A DNA stretch of 33,157 nt, from positions 1 through 33,157 of the forward strand of contig QCWC01000002.1 in the NCBI GenBank assembly GCA_013114705.1, read 5' to 3'. This document shows, piece after piece, positions 1 through 7,299 of the stretch (within the stretch, counting starts at the first letter, position 1; the number at the start of each line of letters is the position of its first letter). The stretch is from Candidatus Nitrosocosmicus sp. Lineage in GTDB: Archaea > Thermoproteota > Nitrososphaeria > Nitrososphaerales > Nitrososphaeraceae. The notes beneath the pieces are model-generated. The model was given only the letters and a program-made list of their open reading frames with translations, did not search any database and had not been told where the DNA came from. A program made the position numbers and the translations under genes.

Positions 1-129
1 TCTGAATATGATTGGATTAAGAATGCATATGTCCATAATAATAGTGTAAGATTTTGTTCATCTGGTCTAATCTCTAACGAAATAATTAGAAAGAGCCAAA
101 GCAACATAGTTTCTTATATATTTCAATAA
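1..129 (+). CDS. C-terminal fragment of an unidentified protein, cut by the window edge
   Basis: An open frame enters from the left edge in frame 1 and ends with TAA at 127-129, giving 42 codons. The peptide contains FCSSGLISNEII and ends SYIFQ. It has no recognisable domain. A gene truncated by the window is the simplest reading, but 42 codons could also stay open by chance. No function is assigned. Confidence 0.35.
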   Translation, partial: SEYDWIKNAYVHNNSVRFCSSGLISNEIIRKSQSNIVSYIFQ

Positions 130-337
130 CAAAAACTATTGTAATCACCTCAAAGTATCGTTATTTTCATTATACTGTATTGTATTGATTTACTTACCTC
201 TTGAATGAACAATTGAGCGAATTCCTATTTTTATCCATTTTAATAATCAGGGGATATTTTTTGGCTAATTCATATTTTCTAAAACTATTTGAGATAATAG
301 TTCTATAATCAGTTTTCATCATAATCAAACAGAAATT

Positions 338-574
338 AGCATCCAAACTATGAAATTATTAATTTTAACTATACATTTTGATCACAATGAATAACATAAC
401 AAAAAACTATAAAGTCGGAATATTTGCAATGTTTATTGCAGCAGCACTCATAGGTTCAGTAGTAGCCTTTGGCGATAACTATGCATATGCAGGTGGAAAG
501 AAGAAACACAATGACGCAGAGCAAGAAATCGAACAAGGTCAATCAAACGAACAGAATGCACAATGTGTATCTGG
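338..574 (+). repeat. Copy 1 of a 237-bp duplicated segment (promoter plus 5' coding part)
   Basis: This segment matches 4202-4438 without gaps at a constant offset of 3864 bp. It covers about 49 bp upstream of the ATG and roughly the first 62 codons. I count about 7 substitutions within the coding part. The similarity stops abruptly after the codons for CVSG. The start of both copies reads close to ATCCAAACTATGA, and both carry TATACATTTTGAT just before the ATG. Confidence 0.9.
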
Positions 575-656
575 AACATTCTCATTAATTGACTGTAACA
601 ACATAGGCCTAGACCTCCAATTCCAAAACGGCAATATTGCCGCAGGACAGCAATAA
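387..656 (+). CDS. Small secreted protein, constant N-terminus/variable tail family, copy 1
   Basis: This protein of 89 residues has unknown function and is probably exported. A hydrophobic segment (FAMFIAAALIGSVVAF) ends in AYA before GGKKK, a good Sec signal-peptidase site, leaving a mature peptide of about 53 residues. The mature part begins with a basic GGKKKH stretch and continues into a Glu/Gln-rich stretch. It has two cysteines ten residues apart (CVSG and CNN) that could form a disulfide, and it ends AAGQQ. ATG at 387 is preferred over the in-frame TTG at 378 because the paralogue at 4251 shares this ATG. An AT-rich box near 355-365 would place the RNA start close to the ATG. Export and family membership look solid; the role is unknown. 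Confidence 0.8.
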   Translation: MNNITKNYKVGIFAMFIAAALIGSVVAFGDNYAYAGGKKKHNDAEQEIEQGQSNEQNAQCVSGTFSLIDCNNIGLDLQFQNGNIAAGQQ

Positions 657-1461
657 ACTCTTTTTATTTTTTTAAGTTTCTAATAATTAATCTGTTCTTT
701 GGACTGTATATTTCAACTTGATAGTTCAAAATCATGAACTTGAATTTTTTTTAACCCCTAAATAACTATTAATAGTAATACTTTATGCTCATACGAAAAG
801 CTTGAAATTTAAGATTGCTTATTTATTTACCTGTCAGTTGATTCGCTAATCATTTAAAGGCAGTTGGCGGTCCAACCGTAAAGTCTATTATAAGGGGTTC
901 TATACAAAATTACAAAATTGGATTGCCCTTGGGTGATTTGATTTACTAAATGCTTTTAGGAACGAAACATGGTCTTGCGTTTCCAAATTTACTATTTGTA
1001 TATCCACAGCGTCACTGTATGGAGGGCTTACGTGAATCCAAACTTATTTGCGAGTAACACTATCTATCTTGTAAAGGTCGTTACCTTCATTGTTATGGTT
1101 TATGTTTTCTTCTACTAATTTCAATCTTCTCTGATAATGGGCCACAACAAAACAATAATTTACTCTAATTGACGATATATTAGATATTGTTAGAATATCG
1201 ATAAGACGGTAAGGCCTAGATCCAATGTCATTCATATTCTATATATCAAACTAGTTAATTCAATTGAAAAATCAAATACAATGTAATCATTACTGTACTA
1301 AGTATTGAGATAATTATTCGAGTGGGCTAAACTAATACATCTGAATCTTGTTTACCACTATTTGATCATTTTTGGTGATTGCCAATAAAGAATAATCAAT
1401 CCAAAAAAAGAGTGAAAATAGAAATCGAATTTTTTTTTAATTCTGTATCTTTAGTTCTTTC
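657..1461. other. Intergenic stretch, about 800 bp, no convincing gene
   Basis: Past the T-tract I see no supported gene. A 63-codon minus-strand frame at 1044-1235 has no TATA box at the right distance, no Shine-Dalgarno and no recognisable domain, so it is not called. A weak 5-bp stem (GTTGG...CCAAC) lies near 863-876. The region may hold decayed sequence. Confidence 0.4.
661..674 (+). terminator. T-tract terminator after copy 1
   Basis: A T-rich run (TTTTTATTTTTTTAAG) begins 5 nt after the stop codon at 654-656. Archaeal RNA polymerase terminates at such U-tracts without needing a hairpin. Assigned from position and composition only. Confidence 0.5.
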
Positions 1462-2145
1462 TTAAGTCACTGTCACGCTTCCAGTCATCCAAGGATGCAA
1501 TATGCATATGTAATTATAGGATCCAGGTTTTTCAAATGTTACACTGAATGTATTTCCTGAACCAGGATATTCTTGTTCAAATCCATTTGGTAAGAACCAT
1601 CCTGAATTAACATATTTTTCTGTTCCTGTCAAAGTATAGTTAGCATTTGGAGTCATGAAATTTACATTATCTGATGAATCAATTACAACCGGATTAAAAG
1701 TGCGCGCATTGACAACCACAATAGTATTCATCCCGTCTTCGCCAGGTATTAGTATCGGCTCATTATTAGATCCTGGTGGGAGAGCGGTGAATTCAGTTGT
1801 ATTTGAGATACTCATAGGTGAAACTACACCTGCAGTTTTATTTCCATCAAAGATAAAGGTAACAGTGTGAGGTTCGCCTACAGTTGTTGGATTATACCAT
1901 GTTACAGTTTGACCCACTCGAACTTCCACATTCTCGGGGATAAATGCCGTCAACGGAGCAGTACCGTTTCCTCCTCCTGCAGCTATTTTCACGGGTTCGC
2001 TTTCTTGTGTTTGATTTGAAGTCGATGCTAATGCTACTTTTGTAGGTATGCCGTCTACTGAGAGAATTGCTAGGATTGTTACTAGTGTCAACCCTGAGAT
2101 GATTATTGTCATTGATGTCGATGCTTTTGCCATCTTCAAATGCAT
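1462..2145 (-). CDS. Exported blue-copper (cupredoxin) protein
   Basis: This is a predicted extracytoplasmic type-1 copper protein of the plastocyanin/azurin fold. A signal-anchor or signal peptide (hydrophobic about residues 12-30, ALA about 38-40) is followed by a cupredoxin domain from about residue 65 to the end. The ligands are visible: His93 in EPHTVTF, then Cys214, His217 and Met220 in CILHPWM. About 110 residues separate His93 from the Cys loop, longer than a minimal plastocyanin, so a large insertion is present. Ammonia-oxidising archaea use many such proteins as electron carriers in place of cytochrome c, so a periplasmic electron-transfer role is likely. A TATA-like box near 2161-2169 would favour the internal ATG at 2133 (MAKAST) as the true start. 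Confidence 0.88.
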   Translation of the reverse strand: MHLKMAKASTSMTIIISGLTLVTILAILSVDGIPTKVALASTSNQTQESEPVKIAAGGGNGTAPLTAFIPENVEVRVGQTVTWYNPTTVGEPHTVTFIFDGNKTAGVVSPMSISNTTEFTALPPGSNNEPILIPGEDGMNTIVVVNARTFNPVVIDSSDNVNFMTPNANYTLTGTEKYVNSGWFLPNGFEQEYPGSGNTFSVTFEKPGSYNYICILHPWMTGSVTVT

Positions 2146-2412
2146 TTGTATTTACTATATGATATACTTTTTCTTGGTATGTTATTATTGACATGAAATA
2201 TGCTATCCTTATTGTACTTATTATAACCTCTCAAACCTAATTTGTCACATTCTCGCCAAGTAAATTTATTCCAAAATATTTCGGCTAGTCCTATAAAAGG
2301 AATATAAAATAGATATAAGGTTGCTATTTTCGGCTGTTCAATTTAGTTTCTGGAAAATAGAAATGATCTTGTAACCTAATTGAAATCAAATCCTTTATTG
2401 ACTATCATAAAA

Positions 2413-2423
2413 TATTTTTATAT
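2413..2423 (+). promoter_or_regulatory. TATA box for the Cys-rich secreted peptide
   Basis: The sequence TATTTTTATAT is centred about 26 nt before the ATG at 2445. That spacing puts the transcription start at or next to the start codon, so the message is probably leaderless. Confidence 0.6.
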
Positions 2424-2444
2424 GACTTTGACTATAGGTCGATA

Positions 2445-2696
2445 ATGGATTTTAGATTAGGGATGATGGCAATTGTGATGGTGGTTACTTCCTTGACTTT
2501 GGCTCCTACATTAGTGATGAATCAATCAGCAGAAGCAAATCATTATTGTACTGATTACAAGGGTAAATCCAAAGATTGGATAGAAGGGTGTAAACAAGGT
2601 TGGTATGATCATGATCATTGTTGGGGATATTATCCAGGGAAAGGCGATTACGCTAGAGGATACGCAGTCGGTTGGGACAAGGGAAGCTGCAGATAG
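2445..2696 (+). CDS. Small Cys-rich secreted protein
   Basis: An 83-residue protein of unknown function. Residues 1-31 form a signal peptide with a hydrophobic core and a SAEA cleavage site before NHYC. The mature part of about 52 residues has four cysteines (35, 49, 59, 82), enough for two disulfides. It is rich in Gly, Tyr, Trp and His, with an imperfect internal repeat (GCKQGW and GYAVGW) and a DHDHC segment that could bind metal. It has its own TATA box at leaderless spacing and is followed by a T-rich run near 2722-2738. It stands among other small secreted genes. A small disulfide-stabilised surface or periplasmic protein is inferred. Confidence 0.75.
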   Translation: MDFRLGMMAIVMVVTSLTLAPTLVMNQSAEANHYCTDYKGKSKDWIEGCKQGWYDHDHCWGYYPGKGDYARGYAVGWDKGSCR

Positions 2697-2972
2697 TAAT
2701 TTAGATAAGTAACATTAAATCCCTTTATTTTTATTTTTTGATTAGCATAGATAATACTATTTTTAGTAAAAAATTAGCGTCTTTTTGTTATGGATCAGAT
2801 ACAAATCTGGAATCAGTTACAATTGTGGCTGAGTTATATTATTCATTGTCATTTGAATAGAATGGATAAATTCTTGTTGAAAATTTGGTGTCTTATTGAC
2901 AGCAGATAATTTGATAAACTTATCCAAGGTTTTTCACAAGAATTAAAATAGAAAATATTTTCTTCAAAAAAT

Positions 2973-2995
2973 TTGGTTAGTTCTTAACTAACCAA
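2973..2995 (-). terminator. Perfect 10-bp hairpin between convergent genes
   Basis: TTGGTTAGTT at 2973-2982 is the exact reverse complement of AACTAACCAA at 2986-2995, with a 3-nt loop. On the minus strand the hairpin lies about 50 nt past the stop of the 3044-3337 gene and is followed by a T-run, like an intrinsic terminator. The gene at 2445 ends on the other side, so it could serve both. An operator or RNA-processing role is possible. Confidence 0.5.
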
Positions 2996-3043
2996 TTTGC
3001 TCATGAACCGTGTTTGCTCTATTTATAGAGCCTTTGGAAAGCA

Positions 3044-3337
3044 CTATCCAGTAGAATTGGCTAATAATCTGTCTAATTCGTCATCAGCAGATTGACAGAA
3101 TTCTAGTGCTTCATTGGTGTTATCATCTTCTAACTCTTGAATACAATCTTCGAGATGATCATCAACTGTTTGTAAACTCGGCTGTTCGTTGCTTGACTCG
3201 TCGTCGGTACTTGTTTGGTTAGAATTGGATTCATCAGTGCTCGCAAAGACTGAACCAACATGGTTTACTGCCATAGCGCTAACCATCAAGATAGAATAGG
3301 CCAAAATGAATATGCTTAAATACTGATTTTTGTTCAT
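3044..3337 (-). CDS. Small acidic secreted protein with a Cys pair
   Basis: A 97-residue protein of unknown function. A signal peptide spans about residues 1-32 (hydrophobic core ILAYSILMVSAMAV, cleavage after VFA). A Ser/Asn/Thr/Asp-rich linker of about 25 residues follows. The C-terminal part (about 56-94) is strongly acidic and helical, with Cys65 and Cys81 16 residues apart, a pattern that fits a disulfide-clamped helical hairpin. A perfect inverted repeat lies about 50 nt past its stop. It belongs with the other signal-peptide proteins of this region. No catalytic motif is seen. Confidence 0.7.
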   Translation of the reverse strand: MNKNQYLSIFILAYSILMVSAMAVNHVGSVFASTDESNSNQTSTDDESSNEQPSLQTVDDHLEDCIQELEDDNTNEALEFCQSADDELDRLLANSTG

Positions 3338-4201
3338 CAGGGGTTAACCTAGAGTTGGGTAATTAAGTTTTTCGTTTGTTGGTTGCTACACATCCATGTC
3401 TAATTCATTTTCTGTACTCATTTATCAAATTTACTCAATTCAACGTAAAAAATTGATAGATATTTTATCCTTGCATAAATTGTCATATTGTTTTAATGAA
3501 TTTTTGTAATATGGCTGACTAGTTGAGGTAAATGATGATCACAAACAGTCGATATCTACTTTTTATTCATTTTCTCCGGTCAATTTCTAATAGTATAGAA
3601 TCTTGCAATGTTTGATAACCTAAAGCGATCTATGAATATGGTGAATTGTATCTTCAAAGTTAGATTGACTAAAGTAATAATAGCAAATAAATGCAGTTTT
3701 ATACTTTTCTAATCCTTTGGCCATCTTCGTTCCATTTCTCACCTCATAAGAAATATCGAATATCATAACAATATTGCTATGATGCTTGGTGATTTCGGAG
3801 TAGATAAAATAAATGTACGCGAAATTGCGTATATTATATCTGAAAGTCTTTCCCTACGTATGATCAAAGAACGATCTTTGGGACATGCTGCCAAAACAAT
3901 AAGGTCCTTAATTGATAATACTATGAGAAAATTCAAAATTATTTATTGAATAAAGCGGTTACTATTTGCCCACTGAAATTTATTCTCTATATCTGAAGAA
4001 CAAGGTTCCAAGTTGATGTTCTCTCATATAGGTATACTTGCCATTGACTATTCTCAAAACCTCTAATTGTCATGATCTTGTCTTTCTGAACTTATAACAC
4101 AATATATTGTAGAAAAATAATTTGTTCATCTAATACTATTATAAGATTATTTATACGAACAAAATTCTGTAGTAAGATTTTGTTTTAATTTTACAGTATC
4201 G
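3338..4201. other. Intergenic stretch with one short ORF
   Basis: About 860 bp separate the acidic secreted gene from repeat copy 2. Apart from the short frame at 3779-3949, listed separately, I see no gene, RNA or array. The part nearest 4202 (from about 4080) is very AT-rich. Confidence 0.4.
3779..3949 (+). CDS. Possible short protein or gene remnant, 56 residues
   Basis: An ATG frame starting MMLGDFGVDK continues to TGA at 3947-3949. The frame is also open upstream to about 3713. The peptide is mixed helical and basic (INVREIAYIISESL, then KTIRSLIDNTMRKF), which looks more like real protein than random AT-rich translation and might be a degraded helix-turn-helix. No promoter is clear. I cannot name it; a remnant of a longer gene is as likely as a functional mini-protein. 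Confidence 0.3.
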   Translation: MMLGDFGVDKINVREIAYIISESLSLRMIKERSLGHAAKTIRSLIDNTMRKFKIIY

Positions 4202-4438
4202 AGTATCCAAACTATGATATGTTTAATTTAACCTATACATTTTGATTGAAATGAGTAACATAACAAAAAACTATAAAGTCGGAATATTTGCAATGTTCAT
4301 TGCAGCAGCACTTATAGGTTCAGTAGTAGCCTTTGGCGATAACTATGCATATGCAGGTGGAAAGAAGAAACACAATGACGCAGAGCAAGAAATCGAACAA
4401 GGTCAAGCCAGCGAACAGAACGCACAATGTGTATCTGG
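4202..4438 (+). repeat. Copy 2 of the duplicated promoter plus 5' coding segment
   Basis: This is the partner of 338-574 in direct orientation, gap-free over 237 bp. Most coding differences are silent or lie at the mature N-terminus (SN versus AS). Past 4438 the two genes no longer align at the DNA level, although cysteine spacing and the GQQ ending are kept. Confidence 0.9.
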
Positions 4439-4520
4439 TGAAATTACCTTTGCTTCATGCAATAACGTCAACATCCAATTGCAAGAACAATTAGGCGATT
4501 TGGCATTAGGCCAACAATAA
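4251..4520 (+). CDS. Small secreted protein, constant N-terminus/variable tail family, copy 2
   Basis: This is an 89-residue paralogue of the protein at 387-656. The signal peptide, AYA cleavage site, GGKKKHNDAEQEIEQGQ stretch and CVSG are the same. After CVSG the tail changes completely (EITFASCNNVNIQLQEQ onward) yet keeps the second cysteine at the same position, a CNN motif and the final GQQ. An in-frame TTG at 4242 is an alternative start. Function is unknown. Conserved framework with a replaced tail suggests either relaxed constraint or selected diversity in an exposed segment. Confidence 0.8.
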   Translation: MSNITKNYKVGIFAMFIAAALIGSVVAFGDNYAYAGGKKKHNDAEQEIEQGQASEQNAQCVSGEITFASCNNVNIQLQEQLGDLALGQQ

Positions 4521-4521
4521 A

Positions 4522-4534
4522 TTTCCTTTTTTCT
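4522..4534 (+). terminator. T-tract terminator after copy 2
   Basis: The sequence TTTCCTTTTTTCTT begins 2 nt after the stop codon. It fits an archaeal U-tract terminator and sits at the place equivalent to the one after copy 1. Confidence 0.5.
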
Positions 4535-4685
4535 TAATATTCCAAATTAATGACTGCATTCGACAATATTGATTTGTATTATTTTATTTCCGATCGTTTT
4601 GCTGCAATATAAAAAATCTATATTACATTACCAGTTCAAATATTAAAAATAAAAAAACTGTTTAATTTGATATTAAATTATGGGT

Positions 4686-4895
4686 TTAGGCAGATGCAGC
4701 ATACAATGCTGACTGGCTATCAAAGAATAGGGCCGATGAAGCAGATAGACATTCTTTATCGCTAATGCCATCCACTGCATAAACTTGCGGAATTACATTG
4801 TTATTGATACTGCTTAACCCTGGAGTTACTGCAATAACTGCAAATAATGTCATGGCTGCTACTAGAGTAAATCCCAAAATCAATGGACTATTCAT
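4686..4895 (-). CDS. Small secreted peptide
   Basis: A 69-residue frame starting at ATG. The hydrophobic segment (LILGFTLVAAMTLFAVIAV) and a VYA cleavage site before VDGI give a signal peptide of about 41 residues and a mature peptide of only about 28 residues with one cysteine. It ends in ALYAASA. The size and signal fit the other exported mini-proteins nearby, which is the main support. A mature peptide this short could be a secreted peptide or a tail-truncated relative. Function is unknown. Confidence 0.5.
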   Translation of the reverse strand: MNSPLILGFTLVAAMTLFAVIAVTPGLSSINNNVIPQVYAVDGISDKECLSASSALFFDSQSALYAASA

Positions 4896-5139
4896 TGTTA
4901 TAATACATAAAATCTAATATTTAAATCCTATTAGAATGATCATTTCGGTCATATATCATACCAGTATCTTTTCTTTCAAAATTTGTCCAAGCTTATCTAA
5001 TATCCTAAATCCACTGATTGTATCATTCACTTATGATGTCATCGTAGTTCGTAGTATTTCAACTCATGACATTATTTTGGATAAGATCAATCGGAGAACC
5101 ATCAATAAAGATATTTAGGACATTTCATTTTAGCAACTT

Positions 5140-5688
5140 GTGATACAATTTACTAACAAGCTCATAATTATGGTGGCTGCAATTTTGACCATTTCTATGA
5201 TCTCAGCTCAATCGACAATAGCTCAAGATGATGGAAGTGTAACAGGATTGAGTGCACCCAGTGAAGTGCAGACGTTTAGTTCAGCCTTTGACACATTTGT
5301 CGAATCAGACCCGCAAGGCTTTGGCGTATACGATGAAAGAGACTCTAGTACGTTTAGTCCTGGCGAAGCCATTACTTTATACATCGAGCCCGTAGGTTTT
5401 GAATACGGCACTACCGCTGAAGAAGGTGATGAATCGTTAAATACAATAAACTTCTCTGCTGACTTCATCATTTCTGACACCGAAGGTAATGTATTGACGG
5501 GCCAGCAAGGACTCCCAGTTAGTGAGATAATTTCTCATCATCAAAACAAAGAAGTGTTTATTCCATTTACTATCTCTCAAACAACACCGTTCCCAGTCGG
5601 CGACTATGTGATAACATATACTATTCATGACAGCAATTCGGGAAATAGTTTCGATATAGTCAAAGAAATCTCTATTTCAGAGGAGTAG
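5140..5688 (+). CDS. Secreted beta-sandwich-like protein
   Basis: A 182-residue protein starting at GTG. The signal peptide covers residues 1-28 (IIMVAAILTISMISA core, cleavage after TIA). The mature domain is rich in alternating beta-strand pattern: FSPGEAITLYIEPVGFEYG, then a run ending PFPVGDYVITYTIHDSNSG and a last strand DIVKEISI, typical of an Ig-like fold. It has no cysteines and no catalytic motif. An AT-rich box near 5107-5119 lies about 26 nt before the GTG, supporting leaderless expression from it. It probably acts outside the membrane, possibly in adhesion or binding; this is inference. Confidence 0.75.
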   Translation: MIQFTNKLIIMVAAILTISMISAQSTIAQDDGSVTGLSAPSEVQTFSSAFDTFVESDPQGFGVYDERDSSTFSPGEAITLYIEPVGFEYGTTAEEGDESLNTINFSADFIISDTEGNVLTGQQGLPVSEIISHHQNKEVFIPFTISQTTPFPVGDYVITYTIHDSNSGNSFDIVKEISISEE

Positions 5689-5691
5689 CTA

Positions 5692-5707
5692 CTTTTCTTT
5701 TTTTTGC
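5692..5707 (+). terminator. T-tract terminator
   Basis: A run reading ACTTTTCTTTTTTTTG follows the stop of the secreted beta-sandwich-like gene within a few bases and fits archaeal U-tract termination. Confidence 0.5.
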
Positions 5708-5911
5708 TGCTAATGTTATTGTGACTTTTTAGATATCTTTTACCCTTGCAATTTATTCTGTTCTTTATTTGCTTGTCATTTTATGACAAAACAGATGAAA
5801 TAGGAACCACGATTTGATTACCATTTCAAATATCAAATACAATTTGGTCGCATATTACTGACAACCCAAAGAATTTATACTCTTTTGACGTTTTAGCCTA
5901 TCTGCCCTGAT

Positions 5912-6259
5912 ATGGACCATATAGATTTAGAGATAAAGAAAAGTATAATGACACACATCCACATTATTTTAGGAAACGCACCTGAAAAAAAACATACTTT
6001 TAATTCGTTGGAAGACCTCTATGCTAAAGTCTCTTTCTCCATAGGTTCAGCTCGTGAATATGAGTGTAGTGGTTACTATGGTACAGAGCTATTGGATTCT
6101 TTGAATGCTAGTATAAAATGGATGAAGAAGAGAGGCATCATTATTTTTAGAACCGATAATTCAGGAGAATCTTCGACCGTTCGAATTGACAAAGAAAAGT
6201 TGATCAAATATATTATTGATCCAGACATCAAGATTGACGATTCTTCCAACGATAAATGA
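5912..6259 (+). CDS. Hypothetical cytoplasmic protein, possible winged-helix fold
   Basis: A 115-residue protein with no signal peptide. It begins with a helical segment (DLEIKKSIMTHIHIIL). A middle region containing SLEDLYAKVSF and LDSLNASIKWMKKRGIIIF then leads into a strand-rich end. The pattern helix, helix, hydrophobic strand with basic KWMKKRG resembles a small winged-helix domain, but no signature motif confirms DNA binding. A TATA-like ATTTATAC lies at 5873-5880, giving a leader of only about 10 nt. I do not recognise the family. Confidence 0.6.
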   Translation: MDHIDLEIKKSIMTHIHIILGNAPEKKHTFNSLEDLYAKVSFSIGSAREYECSGYYGTELLDSLNASIKWMKKRGIIIFRTDNSGESSTVRIDKEKLIKYIIDPDIKIDDSSNDK

Positions 6260-6637
6260 ACAGCTGATCATTGGGAATTCTACAAATGTAACTATATCTG
6301 TAGACTTGACGCCAAGAGTTAGATTTTCTAAGGAACAAATGACTTAATTCGCTCCTTCGCTTAGGGGGGGGGGGTCAATAGATAAGAACCTAATATTTGG
6401 TAACCTTTTTTTTAATTGTTATAAAGTGGAATTGAGGTTTAAATTCAAGCTGATGCGAACACGGCACGATGCGGGGGGAATAAAATTACTGTCTTTTCGT
6501 CTCAAGGTGAACAACTTACTAAACTTGCTTGATCTGATATACTTTTGTGCCCCTACCTATTTTTGTATTATTTGGATAATTGTACGTATATGCGAAAAAA
6601 ATTTGTAATTTATCTTATCATGGAGACAATATTCTAA
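6260..6637. other. Intergenic stretch with a G11 run
   Basis: No convincing gene. A 60-codon plus-strand frame at 6426-6608 has no promoter or domain and is treated as chance. The notable element is the homopolymer at 6364-6374, annotated separately, followed by a T-run near 6407-6420. Confidence 0.4.
6364..6374. repeat. Homopolymer run of 11 G
   Basis: Eleven consecutive G in an otherwise AT-rich intergenic region. Such runs are prone to slippage during replication and to length errors in sequencing. It lies about 260 bp upstream of the broken VOC gene. Confidence 0.95.
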
Positions 6638-7015
6638 ATGCCCGCTATAAAACATTTCGAGTCACCTGCAGACGATATTCAAAGAGCAGTTGGATTCTAT
6701 AGGGATATATTTAATTGGGAATTGGAAAAATGGGCAAATCCTGAAAATCCGAATATGGATTATTGGTTCATCAAGACCAAGGATGAAAAAGGAAATCTCG
6801 GTATAAGTGGCGGAATGATGAAGTGACAGTCATCAGATCATAAGGTGACTAATTACATTACTGTAGGTTCCATAGATGAGTACACAATCAAAATAACTGA
6901 GAAGGGTGGGAAAATTGTCATTCCAAAAACAGAGATACCTAATATGGGATACTTTACAGTTTTCTTAGATAGCGAAGGAAATATGCTGGGGCTGTATGAA
7001 GGAAAGAAATCCTAA
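6638..7015 (+). pseudogene. VOC (glyoxalase/dioxygenase superfamily) gene with an in-frame TGA
   Basis: The first 62 codons (MPAIKHFESPADDIQRAVGFYRDIFNWELEKW onward to SGGMMK) match the first half of a small glyoxalase/bleomycin-resistance domain. A TGA at 6824-6826 stops the frame. Reading on in the same frame gives a perfectly good second half (NYITVGSIDEYTIKITEKGG, then MGYFTVFLDSEGNMLGLYEG) ending in TAA at 7013-7015. Restored length is 125 residues, normal for this family. One C-to-T or A-to-T change in an Arg codon (CGA or AGA) would explain the stop. The rest shows no decay, so the change is recent, a sequencing error, or bypassed by readthrough. Confidence 0.85.
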
Positions 7016-7161
7016 AAACATAATACATACCAACTACTTTTTTTTATCCGTTCCAAATGTGGTGGGGGTTTTCTCATTTTATTTTAGCAAGATAAAATGG
7101 ATCTGAATCAGGATTCAATAGATACTATATACTTTTTATAAAATGGCGTACATTATAATGC

Positions 7162-7299
7162 ATGAGTGTTAGTACTCCTGATGATTTTATTGCTTGCAAA
7201 ACTTGCAGTCATCCTAAATCTCTTCATTTAACGGCGGGAATGGGCAGTGCTCCTCCTTTTTGTAAAGCGGCAGGATGTAAATGTCCAAGCTTTACTTAG
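7162..7299 (+). CDS. Mini zinc-binding protein, 45 residues
   Basis: An ATG frame of 46 codons including the stop. It carries C12-x2-C15-x-H17-x4-H22 near the start, then C34, C39 and C41 near the end (FCKAAGCKCPSF). Seven potential metal ligands in 45 residues is far more than chance. The CxxCxHxxxxH pattern with a CxC tail fits a compact zinc finger. A TATA-like stretch at 7130-7140 (ACTTTTTATA) lies about 26 nt before the ATG, giving a leaderless message. Possible roles are nucleic-acid or protein binding; none is demonstrated. Confidence 0.65.
   Translation: MSVSTPDDFIACKTCSHPKSLHLTAGMGSAPPFCKAAGCKCPSFT

Noticed and set aside
1044-1235. 63-codon minus-strand frame
   Set aside because: No TATA box at usable distance, no Shine-Dalgarno, no domain; composition typical of chance translation of AT-rich DNA.
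1892-2194. 100-codon minus-strand frame overlapping the cupredoxin gene
   Set aside because: Lies in another frame of the blue-copper gene and is Arg/Asn-rich without structure; a shadow frame.
338-4438. Duplicated segments as ends of a mobile element or long terminal repeats
   Set aside because: The copies cover a promoter and coding start, no transposase lies between them, and no target-site duplication is seen; gene duplication explains them better.
4936-5118. 60-codon plus-strand frame before the 5140 gene
   Set aside because: No promoter, no domain, and Ser/Ile-rich random-looking sequence.
6824-6826. TGA in the VOC gene as selenocysteine
   Set aside because: No selenoprotein context, the position matches an ordinary Arg codon changed by one base, and this archaeal group is not known to use selenocysteine.
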